In this document: piece after piece, positions 35,034-45,423 of the stretch | How the letters are laid out: each line of letters begins with the position of its first letter | How positions within the stretch are numbered: position 1 is the stretch's first letter | NCBI GenBank assembly: GCA_033439795.1 | Contig: JAUTDP010000007.1 | Coordinates: 3,038,001 to 3,102,000 of the forward strand | Reading direction: 5' to 3' | DNA length: 64,000 nucleotides | Source: Sordaria brevicollis | Taxonomy: Eukaryota > Ascomycota > Sordariomycetes > Sordariales > Sordariaceae | Notes under the pieces: model-generated | The model's input: only the letters and a program-made list of their open reading frames with translations | Told to the model about the DNA's origin: nothing | Databases searched by the model: none | Translations under genes and position numbers: made by a program

Positions 35034-35274
35034 GTTTGTAGCAATAGTGTTGGATTATCCAGTTCCTCGGAGAGGGGGGGGGGGGGCGGTTTTTTCTCGG
35101 CTCACAACGCAAATTGTGCCCATTCGGTGTAGCAAATTCACTTCTCCAATTGATTTTGCTTGCTACCAGCCCTTTTGGGCTCGTTATATCTCAAAGATGT
35201 GCTTTTATCCAAAGTGGAACGCCTTAAACAAAAACGACCGAGCTCTATCTACGCAAAGGCTTTGGCCGCCTTGA

Positions 35275-37284
35275 TCACAACTTGAAACTATCCCTAACGG
35301 CATCTCCAAATCTCTTGATGGCTTCTGTCATGTTCTCCGCCGTCGCAGCCGCAAACGTCGCACGGAAGAAAAGCTCGTTGGGCTCAGTGTCCTGTTCAGC
35401 ACGGAACCACGATCCGCGAGCAACCAAAACGCCCTTTCCTATGCAGTCGTTGAAGATTTCCTCTTCAACTTCCAAAATGCTCTTACCAGCCTGAATACCG
35501 GGGTGCTGGGTGTGGTCTACCTTAAGCCAGTACTGCAAAAAGAGATTTCTTGTTAGTATCGCGCAATGATATCGAAGCAGACAACGACCACAAAAGAAAG
35601 GAGGAGGGAAGAAAACTTACAAACATGCCAGAAAGAGGCACACTCCAGCTCACCACCTCCTTAGGCAAGTACTTCTCAACCGCCGCCACCATGGTATCTC
35701 TCCGCTTGGTATACTCCCCTCTCAGGTTCATCAGCCACTTGAAGTAGCCCTCGTGGCCCCACTGCTCGTCCAGCAGCTTGTACAGAATCACCTGCGAGAT
35801 GCCGCTAGGGCCCTGGTTGCACACCTCCGCATGGCGAATGTACCGCTCAATGATGGCTTCCGAGGCCGTCACCCACCCGACTCTTGAGCCCGGGACGACC
35901 ACCTTGGAGAAGGAATCCATGCGCAGGACGCGACCGTCAACGTCCATGGACAGAAGCGAGGGGATGAGCGAGTCGATGAACTGCTCCACCGTCTCTTCCT
36001 TTGGTTCAGCATCCGTCTCCGTCCCCCCCAACGGCATCTGGATATAATAATACGGCTCATCCTCAATGATGAACACATCATGCTTCCTCGCCACCTCATA
36101 CACCTCCTTCCTCCTCTGCACTCCCTGCGTCGCGCCGCTGGGGTTCTGTCCGCTCGGAACCGTGTACAAAACATGCGGCTTCCTCTTCCCGCCTCTCTCC
36201 TCGGGCTTCCAGTTCGTCAACAGCTCGTCCATCGCTTCCGGCAGCAGGCCCTGGTCGTCCATCTTCACGCCCACCACTTTGATCCCCAACGGACCCGCGG
36301 TCTCCAGAGCAGTGGCGAACGAGTACTCCTCCGTTAGCAAACAGTCGCCTCGCCCGGGACCATCGCACAACATGCGCAAAGTCTGCTCCAGGGCACCGGT
36401 GCTGCCGACCGTTAGGCACGACCGCCAGTCGGCATAGGGCGGGTTGTGCACGAGCTCGGTGTGCTCAGTCACAAACCGGGACAGCTGGGCGGAGCCCGTG
36501 GCTTGCGCGTAGTTGAGCGCGATGGACAAATCGTAAGTGCCCTGGATGGCAGGGTCGGTGACGTCGTACTTGCCGATGCGGACGTTGGCGCCGGACTCGG
36601 CGGTGGCGGCCTCGGAGAAGTTGGGTGGCTGAGGGACCTTGAGGGTGATGGACTCGATAGGGAAATACTCGGCGCAGGGAAGGCCGCCGCCGAGGGAGAT
36701 GATGCCGGGGGTTTTGAGATGGCGGGCGGCTTGTTTAAGGGAGCAGGGGTGGCGGGAGAGAGATTCGGGGGAGAGGTGGTCTGTATGGAGTGTTAGTTTC
36801 TGTGGTTCTTCTTAAATAAAGTCAGTGGAAAACAACTTACGCTCCATGGACTTCGAGTGAGGCTTTCCTACTTGCTGTAGTTGTTGACAAGATCGTGTAA
36901 GTGATGAGCCGGGGTAAGATAGGAAAGTACTTGGGGGTTAGGGTCCATGGTGAACTCCAAACCTACCGGGCCCTTGAACATGTCGCTATCAGAATAGGAA
37001 GCGGTCGGTGCAATGAGCCTGCCGGCTTTAGCACGTCTCTCCAAAATGTCTTGGATGGTGACGGCATACTGTCGGCCGGGCTTAGATGCAGGTGGGATAT
37101 CGGAAGGGTTGGTTTCCGTGAGCTTAGCTACACGAACAAGCGGTTCTAATGTATTGGCCTTGTCGGATTCGGAGTGAGAATGGAAAGCCAACTCTTCGGT
37201 CTTGGTTCCGTTGCCATTGACCAATTCGGAGGAGGGCTGGTGGTCGGCACCGGAGCCGGAGCCGTTGATGAGAGCTCCTTGCAT
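35275..37284 (-). CDS. Aromatic/alpha-aminoadipate aminotransferase (ARO8-like), 4 exons
   Basis: PLP-dependent fold-type I aminotransferase related to yeast Aro8, acting on aromatic amino acids and 2-aminoadipate. Exons in transcript order are 36967-37284, 36841-36874, 35621-36780 and 35275-35532, which join to 590 codons (589 residues). The second exon has only 34 nt (QVGKPHSKSME). The PLP-binding lysine is in RMDSFSKVV (Lys410); PSGQNPSG and the DEPYYY cofactor segment precede it. KTPGIISLGGGLP near the domain start and RATFAAATAENMTEAI at the C-terminus are typical. The N-terminal 60 residues are low-complexity, so the start could be further in. The small exon's placement is supported by phase and by the family's conserved HHLS.ES sequence right after it. 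Confidence 0.9.
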
Positions 37285-38746
37285 TATGCTGGGTGTAAGT
37301 GTTGGTGGGTTCGGGGAATGGATGAGTTGAACTCCGCAACGTCAGTTAAAGTCCGGGTACTTGTTCCGGGAAGTGAGAATGGAAATGATGTTCAATGAGA
37401 AGAATAACGATGTTGGGTTAAAGAGACAGTTTAGAAAGATATATGATGAGTATTATCGATGGAGTCATAAGAAAGGATGACTCGACTTCTGAGTGGATTC
37501 GAGATACTGAGATGAAGGAGGTTAATGTTGATAAGCGAGTATCTTTGTACTAAAGATGCGGCGGCATCATTCCTCAATTGATACAGGTAAGTAAAACACT
37601 GATAACAATGAGCCGATAGCGGGGGAAGAGGACATCTTATCCGCTGTTAGCCGCTGTTACCCAAAGGCAAACAGGGGCTTGCAGTGCCTTTGAGGGGCTC
37701 CGAGGGGCCGAGAAGGGGTCCTTGAAGCTGGGATCCCGGCACAAAAGCAAAGAATGTCGACGTCAAGTGACCTCGAACCGTTCAAGTCGAGGAATGAACT
37801 TCAGTGGCTGTACGTAACAGAAAATCGGCTCGGCTTAGTTGTGTAGATGCGGTGTGGCCAAGTCGTAATAGGTACACGTGTAAGTACATGCCGCTACTTA
37901 TACCGCCTAGACTCAACCGTCGTACATAGACTAGAGGTAATCTCAAGTGCAGCTCGAGTCTGTTAATAACCGCACGTTTCACCACTATCCTCACAACACT
38001 GACCCCAGATATATTCATTATATCCACACAATGTTCCCTTGACAATAGGAGACCTCCTTTGCATGCCTTTGTCTTTCCAGTTTTGCATCAAACATCATAA
38101 AAGAGAACAGACGGAATGCCCCAATATATGCATGCAGCCGTATGCCTTCGTCAGAGCCATTGTGACGACACCAGCCCGCCGCACTTCGATTCGGAAAACT
38201 CGAAGTGAACCCTGGGCATGCTTTCATGCAAATGGCGGTGGTAGCTGGCCAAGGAAACGGTTCGTGGACTGGACATAACCTGGCTTCGAGGCATGACTTG
38301 TCGAATGGGTGGAATCCTTGGGGCCAGAGAACTCCAGGCTCAAGCGTGATACTGGAAAGACCTTTTGGTAAACTTGGGAGGTGAGAGAGCCCTGGTTCCG
38401 ACTTTCTGGTTCGTCCGGGCAGCAATCCAGCGATTCGACATTTTCCGTGGCTGACAGAAAAGAAAACTGAAACAAACAGACGAGAATAGCACTATGGCTT
38501 CAGCTCCAGAAATGATGAGAGGCATGTGACGGTTTCCGGAATTAAGGAGTAGGTGTCCTATTAAACGTTGTGCTTTCTTTGGCTGAGCTACTAAAGCTCT
38601 AAGCCGTCCGTCATGGACATGCACACTCAAACTTGGCGATGATGTCGAACAGAACCATCATTTCTCACATAGGCCACTGTGAGGGAACACTTCGTTCAAA
38701 TAGTTTGGTTGCGATGGTTTCCCGGCTTCCGTGAACATAATCCCCA
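37285..38746. other. Intergenic, aminotransferase upstream region
   Basis: Contains the probable ARO8-like promoter (first few hundred bases). The rest shows only overlapping short frames on both strands. No gene supported. Confidence 0.5.
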
Positions 38747-39644
38747 TTATGGAATATCCAACAACGAGTGGTGGGCCTCACCACTGTTCCGTTCCAAAGG
38801 CTTGTCATCCTGGCGTCTCCCAACGTTGGCCGCTCCTTGACAAGATTCCGGACGGTAATCAGAAACAAAGTAGCTCTGGGCCAGAGGTTCCCAATGATCC
38901 TGGCACCGTCCAGAGATGCCGGATAGAGAAATGCCTGAGTTCCCTCCGTGCGAGCTATACGTGCAGTGAGACGGCGGGCCATGCCTTTGGAAGAACTCCG
39001 GTTCCTGACGGTAAGATTCTGAAGGAGGATTGCCGTCAAATGGATCAGGGCCAGACCGGACGGAGATCTCGCTTCGAAGGTCCAAAGAGGTGTGTGGTGG
39101 TTTCTCGTCTGGTGGCACCGAGATGTGATCCTTGAAGCGCTTGCAGATCTTGGTGTAAATGGCAACTGTAGTGATGCTCGTGAAAGCAAAACCAAGGGGA
39201 AGCCAGGGAATAAGGCTACTGCTTGTTGATCGATCAGATACAACAGCCTGTAGCAACACAAACAATGCTACAGGGACGGTACATGGACCGACCCTTTCAG
39301 AGCATTAGTCGAACCTAAACCATTTATCTGAATGAGGGTTGTGCATACTTGACAAGCGAACGCAAATTTATCGTAAGATACACCGCCGCTGAGACCACAA
39401 ATAAACCGAGGGTGCTATGAAGCTATTAGCATGGAAGATGGACAGAGCAAAGGAAAATTTTAGACGTAGAGAGTTCTTACAGTCCAAGGAAGGAAAAGTT
39501 CCCATTGCTGGCGACTGGGAACAAGACTGCGCTGCTGACCATCATACCGCAAGAGACGATTTTCGCGGCTTGAAGAAAGTTGTAGACCAGGGCGTGTGAA
39601 CAAAAAGACGGCATAGAGTCTGTTTCACTCGAGCCGGGATCCAT
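38747..39644 (-). CDS. Predicted small membrane protein, 3 exons, unknown function
   Basis: I do not recognise this protein. Exons in transcript order 39481-39644, 39349-39414 and 38747-39218 join in phase to 234 codons (233 residues), starting MDPGSSETDSMPSF. Three hydrophobic segments are likely membrane helices: about residues 24-44 (within LQAAKIVSCGMMVSSAVLF), 52-71 (FLGLTLGLFVVSAAVYLTI) and 79-98 (LIPWLPLGFAFTSITTVAIY). They are followed by a basic segment (KICKRFKDH) and a Pro/Ser/Gly-rich polar tail. The second intron (about 130 nt, ending AAGCAG) was chosen because only it keeps the hydrophobic frame, so the model is tentative. The C-terminal half has little character and may be wrong. 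Confidence 0.4.
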
Positions 39645-40586
39645 GTTGGGCAGAGTGTCAGGGTCTTAGACGTAGGAGACGGCTCATAATCAAATTGATA
39701 CAGAATCCGAGTACTGTATGTGCTCTGACCGAATGGTTATTTGGTGTTTCGGGTTGACGGTTACTTGTGTATAATACGACGGGGATAATGTTTGGAGCAG
39801 GATGGAGGGAAGATTTATACAAGATAACCCGGTATATGATGCAGCCCATCGTTTGTCTTGTTTCTACAACACTCTCGGGGTGACAGCGAGAGGCTATGGA
39901 GTGAGTTTGAAGGTTGATCTTGATCCCAGAAACCCAAGGCAGTCGTCCGGCACAGCCATCCTTGAGCGACACACCAATGCTGCCACAAACTGGAAGGCCG
40001 GCCAAATGCTCTTGGAGATCCGTGAGCCAACGAAGGTACCCTTCGTTAGATCGATCCGCGTAATTCCGCAGTTGATCTCTCATATTTGCCTTGTTCAGAG
40101 CCTGACGAAGATTGTCCGCCGTGGGTTGCAGGTTGCCTTTCTGAGGAGTCATATGCGTTCTGTCTTCGGATTGGCCCTGGTTTCGGTGAGGCTTTTCAGC
40201 CTCACTGCCAGCCTACATGTCGAGGGGCAGCCTGATGCCCAATTTGTATGCCTTGGGTATTCACGCATACGAGTGAGACATCAGTTATCGCTCAGCATAG
40301 GGCTGCATCTTTGACCGAAAATGTGAGCAAGTTTCTAACGGAACAGGAATGGGGTGGTTGGGTGTTAGAGTCATATGCAACCGCCCAGGCGTCCCGGTGA
40401 TCACATCTCCTGATGCAGGAAAGCTGAATGCAGAGATTTGAGATACCGAATATTTAGTTGATCGGATTGCCATGATGATAGTTTGTGAATGCTTGAATAG
40501 ATGGCTGCGTCTGATTTTACACTCATGCGAAAGCCGTTCTCCAGCTTCCTCGCAACCGCTCGTTAGCCGAAGCTCTCATCAGTACA
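39645..40586. other. Region between two candidate membrane-protein genes
   Basis: A minus-strand frame at 39658-40152 starts with a plausible, charged sequence (NLRQALNKANMRDQLRNYAD and RWLTDLQEHLAGL) and may be an exon of another small gene, perhaps joined to an upstream exon before an AG at about 40222. I could not build a model in consistent phase, so no gene is called. Confidence 0.35.
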
Positions 40587-41162
40587 ATGATGGTTCGAAC
40601 GTGCCCCCTTCGACAACGATCCGCGAAAGTACCGGGGCAAACTGCAACATGGAGCTGGAAATCCGATATTGTTGAAATATGTCTCGGGGCTTTGTGCAGT
40701 GCCGTGATCTGGCGATATACCTCCCGCAACGACCATAAGTCCGTCCGCAAAGGGGTAAGTGACCCCCTACCGTCGAACGCCCCAATGGTTTTGTTGACAT
40801 ACTGCTTGTAGTTTCTCCTGGTTGATCCAGATGAAGGCAACGGCAAAGGCGTCCTCGTATCTCCTTCGGATGGGTTGATGCTTTGGTCATGCCTGGTGTA
40901 CGGCTGCTGCGTCTCGTCATTCATTCATCGCCGGCAGGATAAAGACCCGTTTCAGTTGTTCGTTTACTTGATCTTCGCCACTTGCGCTGGAATTTCTGGA
41001 TATGCCGTCGGAGCAAGCGCAAATCTAATGCTGCTGGGATACCTTCCTTGGGCGCTGTGCATCGCGATGGCGGCCAGTCTCTTGGGCCATAGTCTGTATC
41101 GGAGGTGGAAGTATGTGGCACCAAGTTCAGGAGACGAGGAGAAACTCCAATCCATACGCTGA
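40587..41162 (+). CDS. Predicted four-helix membrane protein, 2 exons, unknown function
   Basis: I do not recognise this protein. Exons 40587-40754 and 40812-41162, joined across a GTAAGT...TTGTAG intron in phase, give 172 residues. Four hydrophobic stretches are visible: about residues 27-43 (IVEICLGALCSAVIWRY), 77-93 (GLMLWSCLVYGCCVSSF), 103-121 (FQLFVYLIFATCAGISGYA) and 126-147 (ANLMLLGYLPWALCIAMAASLL). A short charged C-terminus follows (RRWKYVAPSSGDEEK). The start is uncertain; the first 25 residues are not typical, and an upstream exon is possible. It is transcribed away from the minus-strand membrane protein about 0.9 kb upstream. Confidence 0.45.
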
Positions 41163-43189
41163 CTGCATGGAATTTGCACCGCGATATTCGATCCCATCAA
41201 GTCGGCTCCGGCATTTCCAATTTTCGCGACAATGCTGGCCGGACAAGCAAGCGACAGGGTCTCGAGGACTACGCCTTCGGCCACCACACAAGAAGGATGC
41301 GATTTTCATCCGCCTCAATCTCCCGGGCTACATCGCTGTCAGCATCCCAATTCGGATTTGAACAACAGCCCATTCGGACCAGCCGACCAAGAAAGGACCA
41401 CTTACTAGTCGCATTTGACGGGAGACAACGCGGTAAAGACATCAAAACAAGCCATCAAGAGGCGTTTCGTCCATACCTCCAGGGCTGTCGACGAAAATGA
41501 CGGAAAGAAAAGACCAAGATTGAAGCATCTGAGATTCGAAGGGTCGGGAGAAGAGGCCAACACGATGAATTATTGGACACGAAAAGAATCCATTGTTGTA
41601 TTTGATAGATTTGGGGGATACAATTGAACTGAAAGTAGAAGCCATGCTCTTGTCAGCTGCACCATTGTTTTGGAAGGAAATACTTCTCTGCATCCGTATA
41701 AAGTGATCTTGCTGTCTAGCGGAACTATATCGCCCGATGTTTCCAGACAGATCATCAACGGCAGTCGTGGTACGTGCCTGCAGGCATGGGTGAGTGTGAC
41801 GGGTAGAGTGCGCAATGTACACAGTAGGGGAAACACGAGCGGTGTCTTCAACATAACATCACGACAACGTTACCCCTTTTTGGTCTGCTCCATCACAACC
41901 GAAAGTCAACAAAGCGGTGTCCAGGCAACGTAAAACTTCAAAGTGGAACACGACGGGAGAGGTCCGCCCAACGGAAGACCAGACAATGGAAAAGTGGAGC
42001 ATTGACGGAGAAGCGGCGCCGAGAAATCTGAGCCACGATGGAGCCGGGACCACCGAAACTTTTTCACGATTTGGCGGGCCGAGACGTTGGCGTCACGCCA
42101 AGGAAACCCACTCCCAACCACCCGGTTCACTTCCCGGTGAGTGATGGCAGCCCAGCGGTGGCAGTGTGCTGAAAGGCCTCTCCAATCTCAGTGCAACAAC
42201 ACAAACAACAGCGTTTGTCCGTGCCTCCCAAGAAAGCGCTTCCAAGTCCCAACCTCCCGTGCTGTGGAGAACCAAGAAACAAAAAAAAAAAAAAAAAAAA
42301 AAAAGAAGTCGTGATTAAATACTGACATCGGCAAAGGATCATAAGAAAACATTCCTACGTTGTTTCATAAAGGAGAGTCGGCCCACCGACGCGGGACGAG
42401 ACTCCTTCCAAATATTCCAAAAATGTTGTCCAATGGAGGTCACAGTTCCAGGTACCAGTGGTCCTTTGGAAAACAGGCTCCTTGGCTGAAAGCCCAGGCA
42501 GTCCAAAGAGAGCTGATGGTGGGGAGCCCACGATGACGATTCTGGCAGGTTGGTGACTTGTGAGAGGCTGGGACAGAGCTGGGACAAGACCTGGACCGCC
42601 AGCCGTCTCCCTCAGCCAGTCTGATCAGGACTTTTTCTTCGCAAGGATCGATGTGATCGGAGAGTGTGATTCTAGGATTCTTAAGTCCCGGACCCTCTTT
42701 TCCTCTTTTTCCACGCGCGTTTACGCATTCGCTGCATTCATTGATACAGTGACTCGGTCCCATTAAAAGCCGGGAACAGGGCAAGTGTCATGCAAGATCC
42801 CGCGACCCTTCTTTGAGTTTCCTGCTCGTATAACATCAGACTGTTACCACGCCTGGGACCGTTGATCTTCACTCGTTGAACTGTCGTCCCATCTGTCGTC
42901 ATACACCAACACGTCTGTCAATTTATACTCGGGTTTGAGCGTTGTTACTCATTGATTCCGAGAACCGTTCGTTCGACGTTGTGACCGCTTCGGCTTCGAG
43001 CTATCCACCATCACATCACCGCCCTCACACGAATCTTCTTACCAACCCACTCACCCTGCGATCGAAAACGCCGATTCAGCCCTGAGACTGGAAACCCGAA
43101 CATTCTTCAGTCCAAAGATCTCCAAATAATCTTTTACTAACCCCCTTGTGTCACCACAAGACCTTGGGAGCACAAAAACCACAACAACC
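41163..43189. other. Intergenic, upstream of the Crh gene
   Basis: No gene recognised. It holds a 24-base poly(A) run at 42281-42304 and, in the last 400 bases, a pyrimidine-rich segment likely to be the promoter and leader of the Crh gene. Confidence 0.55.
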
Positions 43190-44383
43190 ATGGTGTCTCT
43201 GAGTTGGCGAACAGCGGTGACAGCTGCTTTCGCAAGTGTAGCTTCCGCACAAACGTGGTCAGCATGTAATCCAACACAGCGAAGTAAGTCCCAAAACCCA
43301 AATCATCGGAAAGAGAGCAAAGAACATGCCTAACACCGTTTCCCCCCTCCTCCAGCCGACTGCCCCCCAAACACCGCCCTCGGTATGTCCATCGCCGTCG
43401 ACTTCACCCAAGGCGGCGTCAACTCCTTCAACGCCTACGGCGGCAACCCATCCTACTCCCGCGACGGCGTGTCCTTCACCGTCTCCAAATCCGGCGACTC
43501 CCCTCAGCTCGCCTCGCTTTTCTACATCATGTTCGGCCGCGTCGAGATCACCATGAAAGCCGCTCCCGGCGCGGGCATCGTGTCCTCGGTCGTTTTACAA
43601 TCCGACACCCTCGACGAGATCGATTTCGAGTGGCTCGGCGCCGACAACACGTACGTGCAGACCAACTTTTTCAGCCAAGGCAAGACGGCCTCGTACGACC
43701 GGGGGCAGTTCAACCCTGCTCCCAATTCACAAGGGCAGTTCATCAAGTACACCATCGACTGGACGTCCGAACGGATCGCGTGGTACGTGGGCGGCACGCT
43801 CGTGCGTTCCCTGACGGTCAACGAGGCGGGCGGGCAGTACCCGCAGTCGCCGATGCAGGTGAAATTCGGCGCCTGGTCGGGCGGCGACTCGGCGAACCCG
43901 CCGGGGACAATCCAGTGGGCGCGCGGACCGACGGATTACTCCAAGGGACCGTTCAGCATGGTGGTCAAGAGCGTCATGGTGGCTGATTATTCCACTGGAA
44001 AATCGTACCGGTACGGCGACACGAGCGGCACGTGGCAGAGCATTATTGCCGAGGGCGGCAAAATCAACGGGAACCTGGGTAAAGCCGGGACGGTGACGGT
44101 GACTGCTAGCGCGCCGGCCGCGACCAACACGGCGGAAGGCTCGGTGCCCGTGGGCGGTATTGGGGCGGTCAGCGGGGATGCTTCCGGGTCTAATGGCGGT
44201 AGTGGAAGTACCGGCGGAACGACCACGCACGGGTCGATTCCTGATGGCTGGGTTATGAAACCAGATGGGAAGATTGTGCCCGTTGGAGCGGCGAGTGGGA
44301 CGATGAGGCCTTCGCAGAGCTTGCTTGTTGCTACGTCGCTTGTGGCGGTGGCTCTTGCTGCCTTTGTTGGGTGCTTGGCTTGA
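43190..44383 (+). CDS. Crh-family GH16 chitin-glucan transglycosylase, GPI-anchored
   Basis: Links chitin to beta-glucan in the cell wall, acting at the cell surface. Exons 43190-43283 and 43356-44383 give 374 codons (373 residues). The signal peptide is MVSLSWRTAVTAAFASVASA, followed by a cysteine region (WSACNPTQR, then DCPPNTALG after the intron). The GH16 active site DEIDFEWLG is at residues 118-126, with Glu119 and Glu123 as the expected nucleophile and acid/base. A Gly/Ser/Thr-rich linker and a C-terminal hydrophobic tail (LLVATSLVAVALAAFVGCLA) indicate GPI attachment. I see no CBM18 chitin-binding module. Confidence 0.93.
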
Positions 44384-44554
44384 TCAAGTGATGCGAGATT
44401 TCTGAGTGGCTGAACAACATCCTTTCATTGTGCGGTTGTTCCGTAATCGTCTAGATTTGCTCTTAGCTTTGGAGGTCGGGATCGTAGGAAGAGGACAAAG
44501 CATTTGCAGGCGTAGAGATGGACGTTTTTTTTTTTTTTTTTTTTTTTTTCTTTT

Positions 44555-44585
<31 letters not shown>

Positions 44586-45423
44586 CATTTACTCAATACG
44601 GCGTCTAAGGAGTTTTGGTTAAATAGAGATCTGACATGTATCGTCGACGACTATGTAATGTATATGAATGGAAACAGCGGGAACGATATTGTATGTACTC
44701 ATGATACTGAATCTTGCCCCTACAGCACGATAGACACACACAAATACACACATAAGAGGTTGTACAATTGTAGATTCCGTTGTTTGAGCATGTCTGCGAG
44801 CGATAGGTATGTGACAATGATCTCTTGCCTACGTTATGCTGGCATATGCTATTATATACCCCACCTCTAACGATTGTCCCTCACGAAGAGGAATGCTTGC
44901 AACAATAGAAGATGAGGGTAGTACTGTAACTCGAAATACGTCGCTGTTAACGATAGTCCATTCTATAGCTTGTGGGATATATCGAATCATCTATCTTAAA
45001 AATCATGGATCCTTCTTGACCCTTTCGAAACCTTGATATCAATGTTATCGAACACCGACCTCCATAACTCCATCACCGAAGATCAAGCTTTGCGCAGTGC
45101 AGTGCGGATAGGGGAAAACCCACGCAACTTATCAAAGCGCAAACAAATTGCCTCCACCGTTTCTCGAACCATGAGACAGCGTAAAACCTTCGCTTCGCTT
45201 GCTCTTGTAAATCTGGCATATGCGTCCTGCAAGCTTTTCTGGCAAAACCCAAGTCGTCCCAAGTGAGAATAGGAAAACGCTTCACTAGATGGTCTATCAA
45301 AGCTACTTCGTGTGTAATTTGGGTGAAAAGCGCCAAAAACAATACCATGGGATATTCATGTTGTGGTCTATAGGAAAGACTTGTGCGAATGACTTATCAA
45401 ACTAGGAATGACCTTGGCCAACC
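44384..45423. other. Convergent intergenic region with long homopolymers
   Basis: Separates the 3' ends of the Crh and topoisomerase genes. It contains the T/G homopolymer tract at 44525-44585. No gene recognised; the 154-codon frame at 44406-44870 is an artefact of reading through the homopolymers. Confidence 0.6.
44525..44585. repeat. Poly(T)25-C-poly(T)14-poly(G)21 tract
   Basis: 25 T, one C, 14 T, then 21 G without interruption. It lies about 140 bases past the Crh stop codon. Tracts like this are length-unstable and hard to sequence. Confidence 0.95.

Noticed and set aside
38665..39261. 198-codon minus-strand frame overlapping the candidate membrane gene
   Set aside because: It is in a different frame from the hydrophobic segments that join in phase with the upstream exons.
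44406..44870. 154-codon frame with poly-Phe and poly-Gly
   Set aside because: It only reads through the T and G homopolymers.
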